NCBI GenBank assembly: GCA_016180855.1
Contig: JACPAL010000021.1
Location: forward strand, 1-36,445
Source: Deltaproteobacteria bacterium
GTDB lineage: Bacteria; UBA10199; JACPAL01
DNA length: 36,445 bases
Direction: 5' to 3'
Below are positions 8,759 through 17,275 of this stretch, piece after piece. Every line of letters starts with the position of its first letter. Positions within the stretch are counted from its first letter, which is position 1. Position numbers and translations under genes: made by a program. The notes below the pieces were generated by a model that ran no database searches, was not told the DNA's origin, and saw only the letters and a program-made list of their open reading frames with translations.

Positions 8759-10065
8759 TGGCTCTTCCGGTTGTGAATCTTGCTCGCATTCCCGAGCTGC
8801 GAAAGCGTCTTCTTTTTACGGTGCTCCTGCTAGCGGTCTATCGTTTGGGAGTCTACGTTCCGACACCTGGGGTTGATACCGCCCAGCTTAGCAACATAAT
8901 CCAGAGAGGAACCGTTTTTGAGATTTTCAACCTCTTCTCCGGAGGCGCCTTGGAGAGATTTTCCGTTTTTGCGCTGGGAATAATGCCGTATATCAGTGCT
9001 TCCATTATCCTGCAGTTGTTGACAGTCGCCGTTCCCAGCCTTGAGAGACTATCAAAAGAAGGGGGAGAGCAGGGGCGGAGAAAAATTACGCAGTACACTC
9101 GGTACGGGACTGTTCTCCTTTCACTCATTCAAGGATTTGGAATAAGCTATGGTTTACAAACCCAGGGTGTTATTCTGCCGGGGATTGGTGGACTCTCCTT
9201 TTATCTGTCGACGATGATTACCCTGTCAGCAGGAACCTGTTTCATCATGTGGCTAGGAGAACAGATTTCAGAGAGAGGAATCGGGAACGGGATTTCACTC
9301 ATTATTTTTGCCGGTATTGTTACTTCAATCCCCGGTGGTTTTCGCGATGCCTGGATGACCAAGGAGCAGTTCGCCGGTCTATTTGGATTCCTTCTTTTGT
9401 TGGCATTTATTTTCTTGGTTGTTGCCTTTATCATTTTTTTTGAACGGTCTCATCGGCGGATCCCTATCCAATACGCTAAGAGGGTTGTGGGGAGAAAACT
9501 CTACGGAGGACAGAGTACCCATTTGCCGCTCAAATTGAATTCCGCGGGTGTTATTCCACCCATTTTTGCTTCCTCTCTGATCTTGTTTCCTGCGACGATG
9601 GCTCAGTTTGTTCAGAATGAAAAAATCAAAACAGTTGCAGCGCTATTGGGGACGGGCTGGCTTCACGATTTTCTGTATGTCGCCCTGATTATATTTTTCA
9701 CCTATTTTTACACAGCGGTGACGTTCAATCCTTCCGATGTGGCGGACAACATCCGTAAATTTGGTGGCTTTATTCCGGGTATTCGCCCTGGACCAAGTAC
9801 CTCGGAGTATATTGATCGTATCTTGGCAAGGATTACACTGGGCGGCGCCCTTTATCTCGCAGGCGTTTGTGTCTTGCCACAAATTTTAATAACACAATTT
9901 GGAATCCCGGGCTCTTTGGCCACCCTGTTTGGGGGGACCTCACTTCTTATTGTTGTTGGTGTTTCAATGGATACGCTGGCACAGATTGAGGCTCATCTTT
10001 TGGCACGAAATTATGAAGGGCTCATGGGAGAGGGGAAGGGACGTTTTCGTGGGAGGAGGGGATGA
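8758..10065 (+). CDS. secY: Protein translocase subunit SecY
   Basis: SecY is the ten-helix channel of the Sec translocon in the inner membrane. The 435-residue product has about ten hydrophobic segments. It shows the family marks AVYRLGVYVPTPGVD in helix 1, GIMPYISASIILQLL in helix 2, GISLIIFAGIV, the cytoplasmic loop with RRIPIQYAKR, and GTSLLIVVGVSMDT near the end. Length is normal. It is coupled to rplO and adk by 1- and 4-bp overlaps. Confidence 0.97.
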   Translation: MALPVVNLARIPELRKRLLFTVLLLAVYRLGVYVPTPGVDTAQLSNIIQRGTVFEIFNLFSGGALERFSVFALGIMPYISASIILQLLTVAVPSLERLSKEGGEQGRRKITQYTRYGTVLLSLIQGFGISYGLQTQGVILPGIGGLSFYLSTMITLSAGTCFIMWLGEQISERGIGNGISLIIFAGIVTSIPGGFRDAWMTKEQFAGLFGFLLLLAFIFLVVAFIIFFERSHRRIPIQYAKRVVGRKLYGGQSTHLPLKLNSAGVIPPIFASSLILFPATMAQFVQNEKIKTVAALLGTGWLHDFLYVALIIFFTYFYTAVTFNPSDVADNIRKFGGFIPGIRPGPSTSEYIDRILARITLGGALYLAGVCVLPQILITQFGIPGSLATLFGGTSLLIVVGVSMDTLAQIEAHLLARNYEGLMGEGKGRFRGRRG

Positions 10066-10679
10066 GGATGATTCTTTTGGGGCCACCGGGAGCCGGGAAA
10101 GGAACTCAAGCCAAAAAACTGTCACAGCGAATGGGTATCCCTCAAATTTCAACGGGTGACCTGCTTCGTACAGAGAGGGAGGCGAATACCGACTTGGGCA
10201 GAAAAGCAGCTCAGTATATGAGTGAGGGAAAGCTGGTGCCCGATGAACTGGTCGTCAGTATGGTGACAAAACGCCTCCAACAGAGCGATTGTCAGCAAGG
10301 AGTTATTCTGGACGGATTTCCACGCAATATTGATCAGGCAAAAGGTTTGAGTGTGGATCGCGTCATCTATTTAGATCTTCCTAGGGAGGAGATTGTACGA
10401 CGACTCTCGGGCAGGCGTTATTGCGTTGATTGCAAGGAGAATTATCAGCTGGATTCTTGCCCCCCCAAAAAGACTGGCTCCTGTGACGTTTGTGGGGCGC
10501 AGTTGGCGCAGCGAGACGATGATCGTGAGGAGGTTATTCGTAAGAGGCTTCAGGTCTATGAAGTGGAGACGGCCCCCCTCGTAGAACACTACGAGAAAAG
10601 AGGACAGCTGGTTCACATATCCGGCAGAGGTTCTGTCGATGATATTTTTTCGAGGATCCAGAAGGCGCTTGGGATATGA
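10062..10679 (+). CDS. adk: Adenylate kinase with zinc-type LID
   Basis: Adenylate kinase converts ATP plus AMP to two ADP. The 205-residue product has the P-loop GPPGAGKGTQA (about residues 7-17), the AMP-binding STGDLLR and the GFPRN block. The LID domain holds CVDC and CDVC pairs, the four-cysteine structural zinc site known from Gram-positive and many other adenylate kinases. It sits between secY and map, overlapping each by 4 bp, as in many bacteria. Confidence 0.97.
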   Translation: MRMILLGPPGAGKGTQAKKLSQRMGIPQISTGDLLRTEREANTDLGRKAAQYMSEGKLVPDELVVSMVTKRLQQSDCQQGVILDGFPRNIDQAKGLSVDRVIYLDLPREEIVRRLSGRRYCVDCKENYQLDSCPPKKTGSCDVCGAQLAQRDDDREEVIRKRLQVYEVETAPLVEHYEKRGQLVHISGRGSVDDIFSRIQKALGI

Positions 10680-11422
10680 TTGTCCTGAAATCGAGGGAAG
10701 AGCTTGCAAAGATAAGAAAGGCCTCAAAAATTGTGGCGGTTATTTTAAAGGAAATAGAAGAGATGATTAGGCCGGATGTGACAACCGAGGAGCTGGATCG
10801 TTTTGCGGAGGAAAGGATTCGTAGTTTGGGAGGGGTTCCTGCCTTCAAGGGATATCGTGGTTATCAGGCGACACTTTGCACCTCGATCAACGAGGAGGTG
10901 GTGCATGGAATTCCGTCCAAGAGAAGTTTAAAGAATGGCGATATTATTGGGATTGATTGTGGGGCGATTGCAGATGGTTATTATGGAGATGCCGCGGTTA
11001 CCTTCCCCGTAGGTCAGATTTCGGAGGAATCGGCAAAGTTGATACAGGCGACTCGTAAGGCATTGGAGTCAGGCATACAGATGATGCGGGTAGGGAACCG
11101 GTTGGGAGATGTTTCCTATGCCGTTCAGTGCCAAGGGGACGCATATTCCTATGGAATTGTTAGGGATTTTGTTGGCCATGGGATAGGGCGTGCCTTGCAT
11201 GAGGAGCCTCAAGTCCCCAACTATGGGAGTCCCCACACCGGGATTCGGCTCTCGCCCGGTCTTGTCCTGGCCATTGAGCCGATGTTTAACTTGGGGACCC
11301 ATTTAGTAAAAGTTCTCGATGATGGCTGGACAGCAGTCACAACTGATGGTAGACGATCCGCCCATTTCGAACATACGGTTGCTGTGACGGAATCAGGTCC
11401 GGAGGTTTTAACAGTTTTATGA
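10676..11422 (+). CDS. map: Type I methionine aminopeptidase
   Basis: This enzyme removes the initiator methionine from nascent proteins. The 248-residue product is the short type Ia form, without an N-terminal zinc or SH3 extension. All five metal ligands are recognisable: Asp in GIDCGA, Asp in YYGDAAVTF, His in [12 protein letters not shown], Glu in LAIEPMF and Glu in [13 protein letters not shown] 10676 overlaps adk and the stop overlaps the start of rpmJ. Confidence 0.97.
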   Translation: MIVLKSREELAKIRKASKIVAVILKEIEEMIRPDVTTEELDRFAEERIRSLGGVPAFKGYRGYQATLCTSINEEVVHGIPSKRSLKNGDIIGIDCGAIADGYYGDAAVTFPVGQISEESAKLIQATRKALESGIQMMRVGNRLGDVSYAVQCQGDAYSYGIVRDFVGHGIGRALHEEPQVPNYGSPHTGIRLSPGLVLAIEPMFNLGTHLVKVLDDGWTAVTTDGRRSAHFEHTVAVTESGPEVLTVL

Positions 11423-11532
11423 AGGTACGTTCATCGCTCCATAAGATTTGTGCCAAGTGCAAAATTGTCAAGCGGAGCGGTGTCGTGCGGATTATCTGCC
11501 CCAACCCGAAACATAAGCAGAGACAAGGATAA
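11419..11532 (+). CDS. rpmJ: 50S ribosomal protein L36, zinc type
   Basis: A 37-residue gene found by reading the gap between map and rpsM. The protein begins [15 protein letters not shown] and ends [11 protein letters not shown], the L36 pattern. The zinc ligands C11, C14, C27 and H33 are all present, so this is the zinc-binding form. ATG 11419 overlaps the map TGA, and rpsM follows 3 bp after the TAA. L36 is a late 23S-binding protein. infA, which often sits just before rpmJ, is not here. Confidence 0.96.
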   Translation: MKVRSSLHKICAKCKIVKRSGVVRIICPNPKHKQRQG

Positions 11533-11535
11533 TTT

Positions 11536-11922
11536 ATGGCACGCATTGCCGGATTAGATCTTCCTTCAAAGAGAGCTGTTGTCGTGGCCCTTCAGACAAT
11601 TCATGGAATCGGCTGGACAACGGCAGAGAATATTTTGAAAAAAGCCGGAATTGACCGAAATCTCAAGACCGAAAAACTTTCGGATCAGCAAGTGGGTAAG
11701 ATACGGGAAATTTTGGAGCAGTCTCATAAGGTAGAGGGTGATTTGAGAAAAGAGACAGCAATGAACATCAAGCGTCTCATGGATTTGGGGGCTTATCGTG
11801 GGCTCCGTCATCGGATGAAACTGCCGGTTCGGGGCCAGAGGACGCACACCAATGCACGAACAAGAAAGGGACGTCCTCGTATTGCGATTGCCGGTAAAAA
11901 GCAGGCAAAGGCCCCAACCTAA
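11536..11922 (+). CDS. rpsM: 30S ribosomal protein S13
   Basis: S13 in the 30S head contacts the P-site tRNA and L5. The 128-residue product starts [25 protein letters not shown] and has [32 protein letters not shown], the signature block. The tail after it ([15 protein letters not shown]) is a few residues longer than the usual GKKK ending. It starts 3 bp after rpmJ. Confidence 0.97.
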   Translation: MARIAGLDLPSKRAVVVALQTIHGIGWTTAENILKKAGIDRNLKTEKLSDQQVGKIREILEQSHKVEGDLRKETAMNIKRLMDLGAYRGLRHRMKLPVRGQRTHTNARTRKGRPRIAIAGKKQAKAPT

Positions 11923-11945
11923 TTTAAGAATTGAGGGAAAGATTT

Positions 11946-12389
11946 ATGGGTAGCACAAAACCTAAAACAGTCGAAGGCGTGGAGGCGGCTCCTCAAGCAG
12001 GGGAAGCGAAGAAGGTTGTTCGAAAAAAACGCTCCAAGAAGCTTGCACCAGTTGGTGTTGTGCATGTTCAGGCCAGTTTCAACAACACGGTAATTACCGT
12101 TACGGATCCGACAGGCAATACCGTTTCCTGGTCGTCGTCAGGGGCGAAGGGATTCAAAGGATCGCGCAAGAGTACCCCCTTTGCGGCCCAGGTTGCAGCA
12201 GAAGATGCGGCCCGCAAGGCGGTGGAACAGGGGATGAGGACTGTCTCCGTGATTGTGAAGGGACCTGGTGCTGGACGCGAGGCGGCCCTTCGTGCGATTG
12301 CTTCAGCGGGTCTCCGGATTACAGGGATTCGTGATGCGACCCCTATTCCTCATAACGGTTGTCGTCCGCCTAAACGAAGACGCGTGTAA
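11946..12389 (+). CDS. rpsK: 30S ribosomal protein S11 with N-terminal extension
   Basis: S11 helps form the platform of the 30S subunit. The core ([22 protein letters not shown] and the C-terminal [18 protein letters not shown]) is standard. From ATG 11946 the product is 147 residues, about 18 longer than the usual 129. The extra part is an Ala/Glu/Lys-rich N-terminal tail before RKKRSKK. GAGGGAAAG at about 11934-11942 serves as the ribosome site; a still longer TTG start at 11931 is less likely. Confidence 0.96.
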   Translation: MGSTKPKTVEGVEAAPQAGEAKKVVRKKRSKKLAPVGVVHVQASFNNTVITVTDPTGNTVSWSSSGAKGFKGSRKSTPFAAQVAAEDAARKAVEQGMRTVSVIVKGPGAGREAALRAIASAGLRITGIRDATPIPHNGCRPPKRRRV

Positions 12390-12400
12390 GGGAGGTTCAT

Positions 12401-13027
12401 TTGGCAAAGTATCTTGATTCAGCCTGTCGGATTTGTCGTCGTGAAGGGCTCAAACTTTTTTTGAAGGGCCAGCGCTGCTATACGGAAAAATGTGCCTTCG
12501 AAAGACGCGAATATGCTCCCGGTGTTCATGGACAAAAGAGGGTAAAGCTTTCTGAGTATGGTGTGCAGTTGCGTGAAAAGCAAAAAATCAGGCGTCTTTA
12601 CGGTCTGATGGAAAAGCAGTTTCGGTCTGTTTTTCAGGAGGCCTCGAGGAGAAAAGGGCGTACGGGAGAGAATCTTTTGAACATGTTGGAGAGGAGACTT
12701 GATAACATGGTCTATCGTCTTGGATTTGCCAATTCGCGTGGAGAGGCTCGTCAGCTTGTCCTCCATGGACATTTTGAGGTGAATGGACGCAGGGTCAAAA
12801 TTCCATCCTACCAGGTGAAAATGGGCGATGAAATTTCGGTTCGCGAGAAAAGCCGTGCGATGGTGAGGATTCAGGAGTCGCTTGAGGCTGTTGATCGCCG
12901 CGGTATTCCGGGATGGTTGGAGCTTCAGAAGGAGAAATTTTCCGGACGTGTGAAAAGTTATCCTGCACGGGAAGAACTAACGCTTCCGATGCAGGAACAA
13001 CTGGTTGTTGAATTGTACTCAAAATAA
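12401..13027 (+). CDS. rpsD: 30S ribosomal protein S4
   Basis: S4 nucleates 30S assembly and is part of the fidelity region. The 208-residue product starts [15 protein letters not shown] and shows CRIC plus CYTEKC, four cysteines of the zinc-binding S4 form, then the S4 RNA-binding domain ([39 protein letters not shown]). The start is a TTG at 12401, backed by a GGAGG site at 12391-12395 and by the alignment of the N terminus with homologues. Confidence 0.96.
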   Translation: MAKYLDSACRICRREGLKLFLKGQRCYTEKCAFERREYAPGVHGQKRVKLSEYGVQLREKQKIRRLYGLMEKQFRSVFQEASRRKGRTGENLLNMLERRLDNMVYRLGFANSRGEARQLVLHGHFEVNGRRVKIPSYQVKMGDEISVREKSRAMVRIQESLEAVDRRGIPGWLELQKEKFSGRVKSYPAREELTLPMQEQLVVELYSK

Positions 13028-13045
13028 TTTTTAGGAGGAATCACT

Positions 13046-14056
13046 ATGTATCGTAACTGGCGCAATCTCATCAAACCGAAAATGCTCGAATTTGAAAAGG
13101 AGGCAAGTACCTCCACTTACGGTAAGTTTGTAGCAAGCCCTTTGGAGAGGGGCTTTGGTCAGACACTGGGGAATGCGTTACGCCGCATTCTTCTCTCCTC
13201 CCTCCAGGGAGCCGCCATCAGCAATGTCAGAATCGATGGTGTCTTGCATGAATTTGGCACAATCCCTGGAGTTGTTGAGGATGTCGCGGATATCCTGCTC
13301 AATTTGAAACAGGTTCGCCTCAAGATCCATTCTGGAGAGATGGACACCATTCGCCTCGAAGTGAAGGGGGAAAAAGAGGTTTGTGGAGCCGACATCCAGA
13401 CGGGTGAAAATGTTATCGTCTTGAATCCCGACGTCCATATTGCAACGCTGAATGCAGAAGGGAAACTCAAGATAGAGATGACGGTTAAAATGGGGAAGGG
13501 ATACGCCCCCAGCGAGAGAAACAAGGGCGAAAAGGATCCGATCGGGATGATTGCCCTTGATTCGATTCATTCACCTGTCACCAAGGTGAACTACATGGTG
13601 ACGAATGCTCGCGTCGGACAGATGACAGATTATGATCGTTTATCACTCGAAGTTTGGACAGATGGTTCGGTGCTTCCGCTGGATGCGGTTGCCTTTGCCG
13701 CGAAGATTCTGAAGGAGCAGTTGCAGATCTTCATCAACTTTGAGGAGATAGCGGAACCGGTTATTGAAGAGAGAATCGAAGAGAAGCCTGCCTTTAACGA
13801 AAACCTGAATCGACGGGTTGAAGAGCTTGAGCTCTCGGTCCGGTCAGCCAATTGTCTGGAAAATGCACAGATTCGCTACATTGGAGAGCTTTGCCAGAGG
13901 ACAGAAGCCGAGATGCTCCGGACGAAGAACTTTGGAAGAAAGTCATTGAATGAGATCAAGGAAATTCTTGCCGAGATGGGGCTCAATCTTGGCATGAAGC
14001 TTGAGGGGTGGATGGCTCCGAGAGAAACAGAAAAACCCAAGGAAGAGATTGAGTAA
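13046..14056 (+). CDS. rpoA: RNA polymerase subunit alpha
   Basis: Alpha dimerises to start RNA polymerase assembly, and its C-terminal domain contacts UP elements and activators. The 336-residue product has the N-terminal domain signature [25 protein letters not shown], a Glu-rich linker near residue 245, and an alpha-CTD with [41 protein letters not shown] strong AGGAGGA ribosome site lies at about 13033-13039. This is the canonical place before rplQ. Confidence 0.98.
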   Translation: MYRNWRNLIKPKMLEFEKEASTSTYGKFVASPLERGFGQTLGNALRRILLSSLQGAAISNVRIDGVLHEFGTIPGVVEDVADILLNLKQVRLKIHSGEMDTIRLEVKGEKEVCGADIQTGENVIVLNPDVHIATLNAEGKLKIEMTVKMGKGYAPSERNKGEKDPIGMIALDSIHSPVTKVNYMVTNARVGQMTDYDRLSLEVWTDGSVLPLDAVAFAAKILKEQLQIFINFEEIAEPVIEERIEEKPAFNENLNRRVEELELSVRSANCLENAQIRYIGELCQRTEAEMLRTKNFGRKSLNEIKEILAEMGLNLGMKLEGWMAPRETEKPKEEIE

Positions 14057-14061
14057 CCCTG

Positions 14062-14598
14062 ATGCGGCATCTGGTTGATCATAGAAAGTTGGGTCGTACG
14101 ACCTCTCACCGCAAGGCGATGCTACGCAATATGGTAACATCCCTGGTTCTTCATGAGCGGCTCGAGACAACCTTGCCCAAGGCAAAAGAACTGAGGCGGT
14201 TGGCCGATCGTATGATCACTTGGGGCAAAGAAGGTGGTTTGGCTGCCAGACGTCAGGCCGCACGCGTTCTTCAATCACCAGAGGCGCTTAAGAAGCTTTT
14301 TAATGGGCTTGCTAAACGGTTTGAGGATCGGCAGGGAGGCTACACCCGGATTCTTCATTTTGGCTTCCGGCGGGGTGATGGAGCCCCAATGGCAGCGATT
14401 GAATATCTCGGATATGAAACGCCTCAGCCTTTGAAGAGAGAAGAGAAAAAGGGCGAGAAGCAGAAAACAAAGAAAGTCGTTCCGGAAAAGAAAGTTTCAA
14501 CAAAGGCGGGTGGCAAGGAGCCAGCCAAGAAGAAGCAAGAGGGGAAGAAGGATAAGAAGGGGTGGGGGCTTTTTAGTCGTAAGAAGAAGAATGGATGA
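14062..14598 (+). CDS. rplQ: 50S ribosomal protein L17 with long Lys-rich tail
   Basis: The first 118 residues are a normal L17: [53 protein letters not shown], and a GGYTRIL block. The family normally ends near 117-130. Here about 60 more residues follow, almost all Lys, Glu, Gly, Pro and Gln, closing with [11 protein letters not shown]. The tail is probably disordered. The next gene overlaps the stop by 4 bp, so the ribosomal operon leads directly into the redox and iron genes. Confidence 0.96.
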   Translation: MRHLVDHRKLGRTTSHRKAMLRNMVTSLVLHERLETTLPKAKELRRLADRMITWGKEGGLAARRQAARVLQSPEALKKLFNGLAKRFEDRQGGYTRILHFGFRRGDGAPMAAIEYLGYETPQPLKREEKKGEKQKTKKVVPEKKVSTKAGGKEPAKKKQEGKKDKKGWGLFSRKKKNG

Positions 14599-15128
14599 GG
14601 ACGAGAAGCTTTGTCCTGCTCCTCTTTGCGCTCTCCGTCATTTTTTGTTTTACTCTTTATAGAGAAGGAAAGCAGCCGGGTGAACCAGCTCCCGATTTTT
14701 CCCTGCCAACAGAACAACGGCAGGTCCGATTGTCCGATTATCGAGGCCAATTTGTTTTACTAAATTTCTGGGCAACCTGGTGTCCTCCCTGTGTTGCCGA
14801 GATGCCATCTTTGGAAAGGCTGCATCAGCGCTTTCAAAATGAATCCTTTGAAATACTGGCCGTCAGTTTGGATGAGGACTGGGCTTCGATCCGACGTTTT
14901 CGACAGAAAATTCCGCTCACGCTAAAAATTCTCCTCGACCAAGGAGGGGAGATTGCCTCTCTCTACGGAACTCATCAAATTCCTGAGACTTATCTTGTTG
15001 ATGATTCAGGAGTGATCGTTAAAAAAATTATTGGGCCAAGACAATGGGATGATGAGAAGGTGGCACGGGAGATCCAGCTCTTACTCTCTTCAAAATCCGT
15101 GGTTGACAGGTTCCCGTCTTCAGAATAA
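14595..15128 (+). CDS. TlpA/ResA-like membrane-anchored thioredoxin
   Basis: A 177-residue envelope thioredoxin of the TlpA/ResA/AhpC-TSA group. Residues 5-22 are hydrophobic and act as a signal anchor; C18 is not in a clear lipobox. The fold follows with APDFSLPT at about 32-39, the active site WCPPC at 62-66 and the cis-proline in [10 protein letters not shown] (P130). Such proteins reduce or exchange disulfides in the periplasm, for example during cytochrome c maturation; which substrate applies here is unknown. ATG 14595 overlaps the rplQ stop, and fur follows, so it belongs to the same transcription unit. Confidence 0.88.
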   Translation: MRTRSFVLLLFALSVIFCFTLYREGKQPGEPAPDFSLPTEQRQVRLSDYRGQFVLLNFWATWCPPCVAEMPSLERLHQRFQNESFEILAVSLDEDWASIRRFRQKIPLTLKILLDQGGEIASLYGTHQIPETYLVDDSGVIVKKIIGPRQWDDEKVAREIQLLLSSKSVVDRFPSSE

Positions 15129-15130
15129 CT

Positions 15131-15149
15131 GATATTGAAAATCAATTTC
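15131..15149 (+). promoter_or_regulatory. Putative Fur box before fur
   Basis: GATATTGAAAATCAATTTC matches 15 of 19 positions of the classical Fur box GATAATGATAATCATTATC, counted by eye. It also contains the near-palindrome TGAAAATCAATTTCA. It lies between the TlpA-like gene and the fur start codon, 3 bp before ATG 15153. This suggests Fur represses its own gene and the following ZIP gene, or forms a roadblock inside the ribosomal operon. No separate -35/-10 pair was identified. Confidence 0.55.
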
Positions 15150-15152
15150 ATT

Positions 15153-15596
15153 ATGGAAACCCGTGGCAAAAAAATGGAGATCTATCGGCACTACTTGCGA
15201 ACAAAACATCTCAAAACCACGAAGCAGCGGGACCGGATTGTGGAGGAGTTTCTTCGAGTTCATCAGCATCTGACCGTTGAGGAGCTTCTATTCCGTGTTC
15301 GTCGTCAGGATGCGAGTATCGGTCCTGCGACGGTTTATCGGGCGCTCAAACTTTTAATAGAGTGTGGTCTTGCTAGCAAAAGGGAATTTGGGGGAGGGAA
15401 GGCTCGGTATGAGCAGGGGACGGATCGTCACCATGATCATCTGATCTGTGTTGGATGTGGCAAGATTGTTGAGTTCGAAAATGAAGAGATAGAGAAGCTC
15501 CAGATTAAAGTCTGCAAAAAAAATAAATTTCATCTTGCTCATCACAAGATGGAACTCTACGGCACCTGTTGCCAGTGTCAACGAAAGGGGGCCTAA
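15153..15596 (+). CDS. fur: Fur-family metal-responsive repressor
   Basis: A 147-residue Fur-family regulator. It has an N-terminal winged helix (LKTTKQRDRIVEEFLRVHQHLTVEELLFRVR, then GPATVYRALKLLIECGL), the HHDHLIC metal block near 93-99, and two CxxC pairs (C99-C102 and C139-C142) for structural zinc. The subtype (Fur, Zur or PerR) cannot be settled by eye, but the HHDH-CxxC-GKIVEFEN pattern fits true Fur best. Start options are TTG 15135, ATG 15153 and ATG 15174; the TTG would put the Fur box inside the gene, so 15153 is chosen. It is followed after 1 bp by the ZIP-cupredoxin gene. Confidence 0.9.
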   Translation: METRGKKMEIYRHYLRTKHLKTTKQRDRIVEEFLRVHQHLTVEELLFRVRRQDASIGPATVYRALKLLIECGLASKREFGGGKARYEQGTDRHHDHLICVGCGKIVEFENEEIEKLQIKVCKKNKFHLAHHKMELYGTCCQCQRKGA

Positions 15597-15597
15597 A

Positions 15598-16689
15598 ATG
15601 CACGAGGTAAGTCAAGGGGTGGTGCTTCTTGCGGGTGCGATCGCCGGCTTCACTATTTACCTGGGGTTGCCGGTTGCCCTCTTGAGAGTCTCTCTCCGAT
15701 GGCGCCTTTTTCTAAGTGCCGGTTCAGTGGGGGTGCTCCTCTTTCTTTTTGTAGAAATCAGCTATCAAGTGATGGAGCAGATTGAGTCGATTCTAAAGCT
15801 TGCCGTTATGGGCTACCGGACTTATTTTGAATTTTACCGGCACGTTGGAATATTCATTTTTGGTTTTGCCTTTGCGCTTGTCTCCCTTCTTCTTTTTGAG
15901 ATAAAATTTATACGAAAACCGAAAGGAGAGGAAAGGTCGTCGGCCCGGCGAATGGCCCTGATGATTGCTTTTGGGATTGGGCTTCATAACTTTAGTGAGG
16001 GTTTGGTGATTGGGCAGCAATTCTCGGGTGGGGCCTTGGCCTTGGGTTATCTGCTTGTTGTGGGGTTTGCCCTGCATAATGCGACGGAGGGATTTGGTAT
16101 TGCAGCACCCCTTGTTGACAATCGCCCCTCCTTCCTATTTCTTTTCATGTTGGGCTTGATCGGAGGGGGCCCGACGTTTCTTGGGACGTTTGTGGGGACG
16201 CAATGGACCTCCGAAATAGCCGAGTCCCTTTTCTTGTCTCTTGCGGCTGGTGCCATTCTTTATGTTGTTGGTGAATTGATACACTTGGGACGGGTTCGTG
16301 GGGGGTATATCACGGCGAGCCTTGGCTTACTCTTTGGTTTTTTCGTTGCCTTTGGATCGGACCTTGTCATTGAAAAGGCGACGACCTCCTCTTTTTTATC
16401 AAGGGCCGAGTCAAAGGAGATTCAGATGTACGCGGGGGATTTTTTTTTCAAACCGAGTGAGATCCATCTGGAGGCAGGCAAGTCTTATAAGCTGGTTGTT
16501 TCTAACCAAGGTGAAGTGGATCACGAAGTCGAATTTCTGGGATTAGGAGAAGAGATCGAACAGGTTGTTCCTTGGAAAGGTCAGACGGCGGTTCTTTTGG
16601 CTCCCCGGCATGGTGGCCGGTACCCCTTTATTTGTGATATGCCAGGGCATCTTTCAAAAGGGATGCAAGGCTCTCTCGTTGTCCACTGA
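15598..16689 (+). CDS. ZIP-type metal transporter fused to a cupredoxin domain
   Basis: A 363-residue protein with two parts. Residues 1-258 are a polytopic ZIP-like permease: about eight hydrophobic segments and the two metal-site motifs HNFSEG (130-135) and HNATEG (160-165), equivalent to the helix 4 and 5 sites of ZIP carriers. Residues 275-363, after the last helix, are a cupredoxin domain. Candidate type 1 copper ligands are H309 (VDHEVEFLG), then C346, H351 and M356 in FICDMPGHLSKGMQGSLVV. The topology should place it in the periplasm, but this is not proven. ZIP proteins carry Fe(II), Zn or Mn; the cupredoxin recalls the EfeO/FTR1 permease-plus-oxidase pairing. Directly downstream of fur, so iron is the likeliest substrate. 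The start is ATG 15598, 1 bp after fur. Confidence 0.85.
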   Translation: MHEVSQGVVLLAGAIAGFTIYLGLPVALLRVSLRWRLFLSAGSVGVLLFLFVEISYQVMEQIESILKLAVMGYRTYFEFYRHVGIFIFGFAFALVSLLLFEIKFIRKPKGEERSSARRMALMIAFGIGLHNFSEGLVIGQQFSGGALALGYLLVVGFALHNATEGFGIAAPLVDNRPSFLFLFMLGLIGGGPTFLGTFVGTQWTSEIAESLFLSLAAGAILYVVGELIHLGRVRGGYITASLGLLFGFFVAFGSDLVIEKATTSSFLSRAESKEIQMYAGDFFFKPSEIHLEAGKSYKLVVSNQGEVDHEVEFLGLGEEIEQVVPWKGQTAVLLAPRHGGRYPFICDMPGHLSKGMQGSLVVH

Positions 16690-16933
16690 GGGTTGGCAGG
16701 CCGCCTATTGCAAGAAGGGATTGACTTTCAGCTCGTTTTGGAATTTACCAAAGATATCTTATCCAGAGGCTCTGGCGTCGCAGGCGCGGGTTTAAGGAAA
16801 GAGGATAGCTCTAACCTAAGTCCTTCGGTTCATAAATTCGGTGACGAATTTATTTACTCAGGACTGGTGCTGAGCGAGTAATTTTGTTGATTTTTTTGGC
16901 TTTGTATATACGTCATAGTAATCACGAGTCGAA
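16690..16933 (+). other. Intergenic region with hairpins after the ZIP gene
   Basis: No credible gene was seen in these 244 bases. There are two inverted repeats. The first is ATAAATTCG (16832-16840), loop GTGA, and CGAATTTAT (16845-16853), a perfect 9-bp stem. The second is CTCAG (16857-16861) with CTGAG (16870-16874), flanked by TACTC/GAGTA. It is followed by a T-rich stretch with seven T at 16891-16897. The second hairpin plus T-run may end the fur-ZIP transcript. A TATATA at 16905-16910 may belong to a promoter for the next gene, but no good -35 was found. Confidence 0.45.
16857..16897 (+). terminator. Possible terminator after the fur-ZIP unit
   Basis: A short stem (CTCAG/CTGAG, extended by TACTC/GAGTA) precedes ATTTTGTTGATTTTTTT. 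The stem is weak and the T-run starts about 16 bases after it, so the evidence is modest. The AT-rich hairpin at 16832-16853 just before it may add to the structure. Confidence 0.3.
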
Positions 16934-17266
16934 GTGCTAAGGACAGAGTTGAAGGAATTATTTCAATTCTTTTCGCGGCGATGGCGCCTACGGCCCCTCT
17001 CAGAGGGAGGGCGTGAAAATTTGCAAGCAAAAAAGATCGTTTTACCCCCCGAGGAGTCTATTGCCGCAGAATCTTTTGAAATGGATCAGCGGACCGACCA
17101 CTCCATTCTTGTCGGCCGATTTATCATCAGGGGACAGGTCATGCTCGTTTCTCATTCCCAATGGGAGGGGGACTCTCATCCATTGACCGTTACTCAACGG
17201 AGAGAAATTTTGAGAAGAACGATTCAGGAACGATTGAGAAAGCTTCGAGAGTACCGAAAAAACTGA
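16934..17266 (+). CDS. Hypothetical protein before exbB
   Basis: An open frame of 110 residues not assigned to any family. It is basic at both ends (FFSRRWRLRP early; TQRREILRRTIQERLRKLREYRKN at the end) with a more ordered middle (ILVGRFIIRGQVMLVSHSQWEGDSHPL). No signal peptide or membrane helix is seen, and no metal motif. GTG 16934 and an in-frame TTG at 16949 (with AAGGACAG before it) are both possible starts. It ends 9 bp before exbB, so it is likely cotranscribed with exbBD; a link to energised transport is inference from position only. Confidence 0.6.
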   Translation: MLRTELKELFQFFSRRWRLRPLSEGGRENLQAKKIVLPPEESIAAESFEMDQRTDHSILVGRFIIRGQVMLVSHSQWEGDSHPLTVTQRREILRRTIQERLRKLREYRKN

Positions 17267-17275
17267 TTCAAGGCT

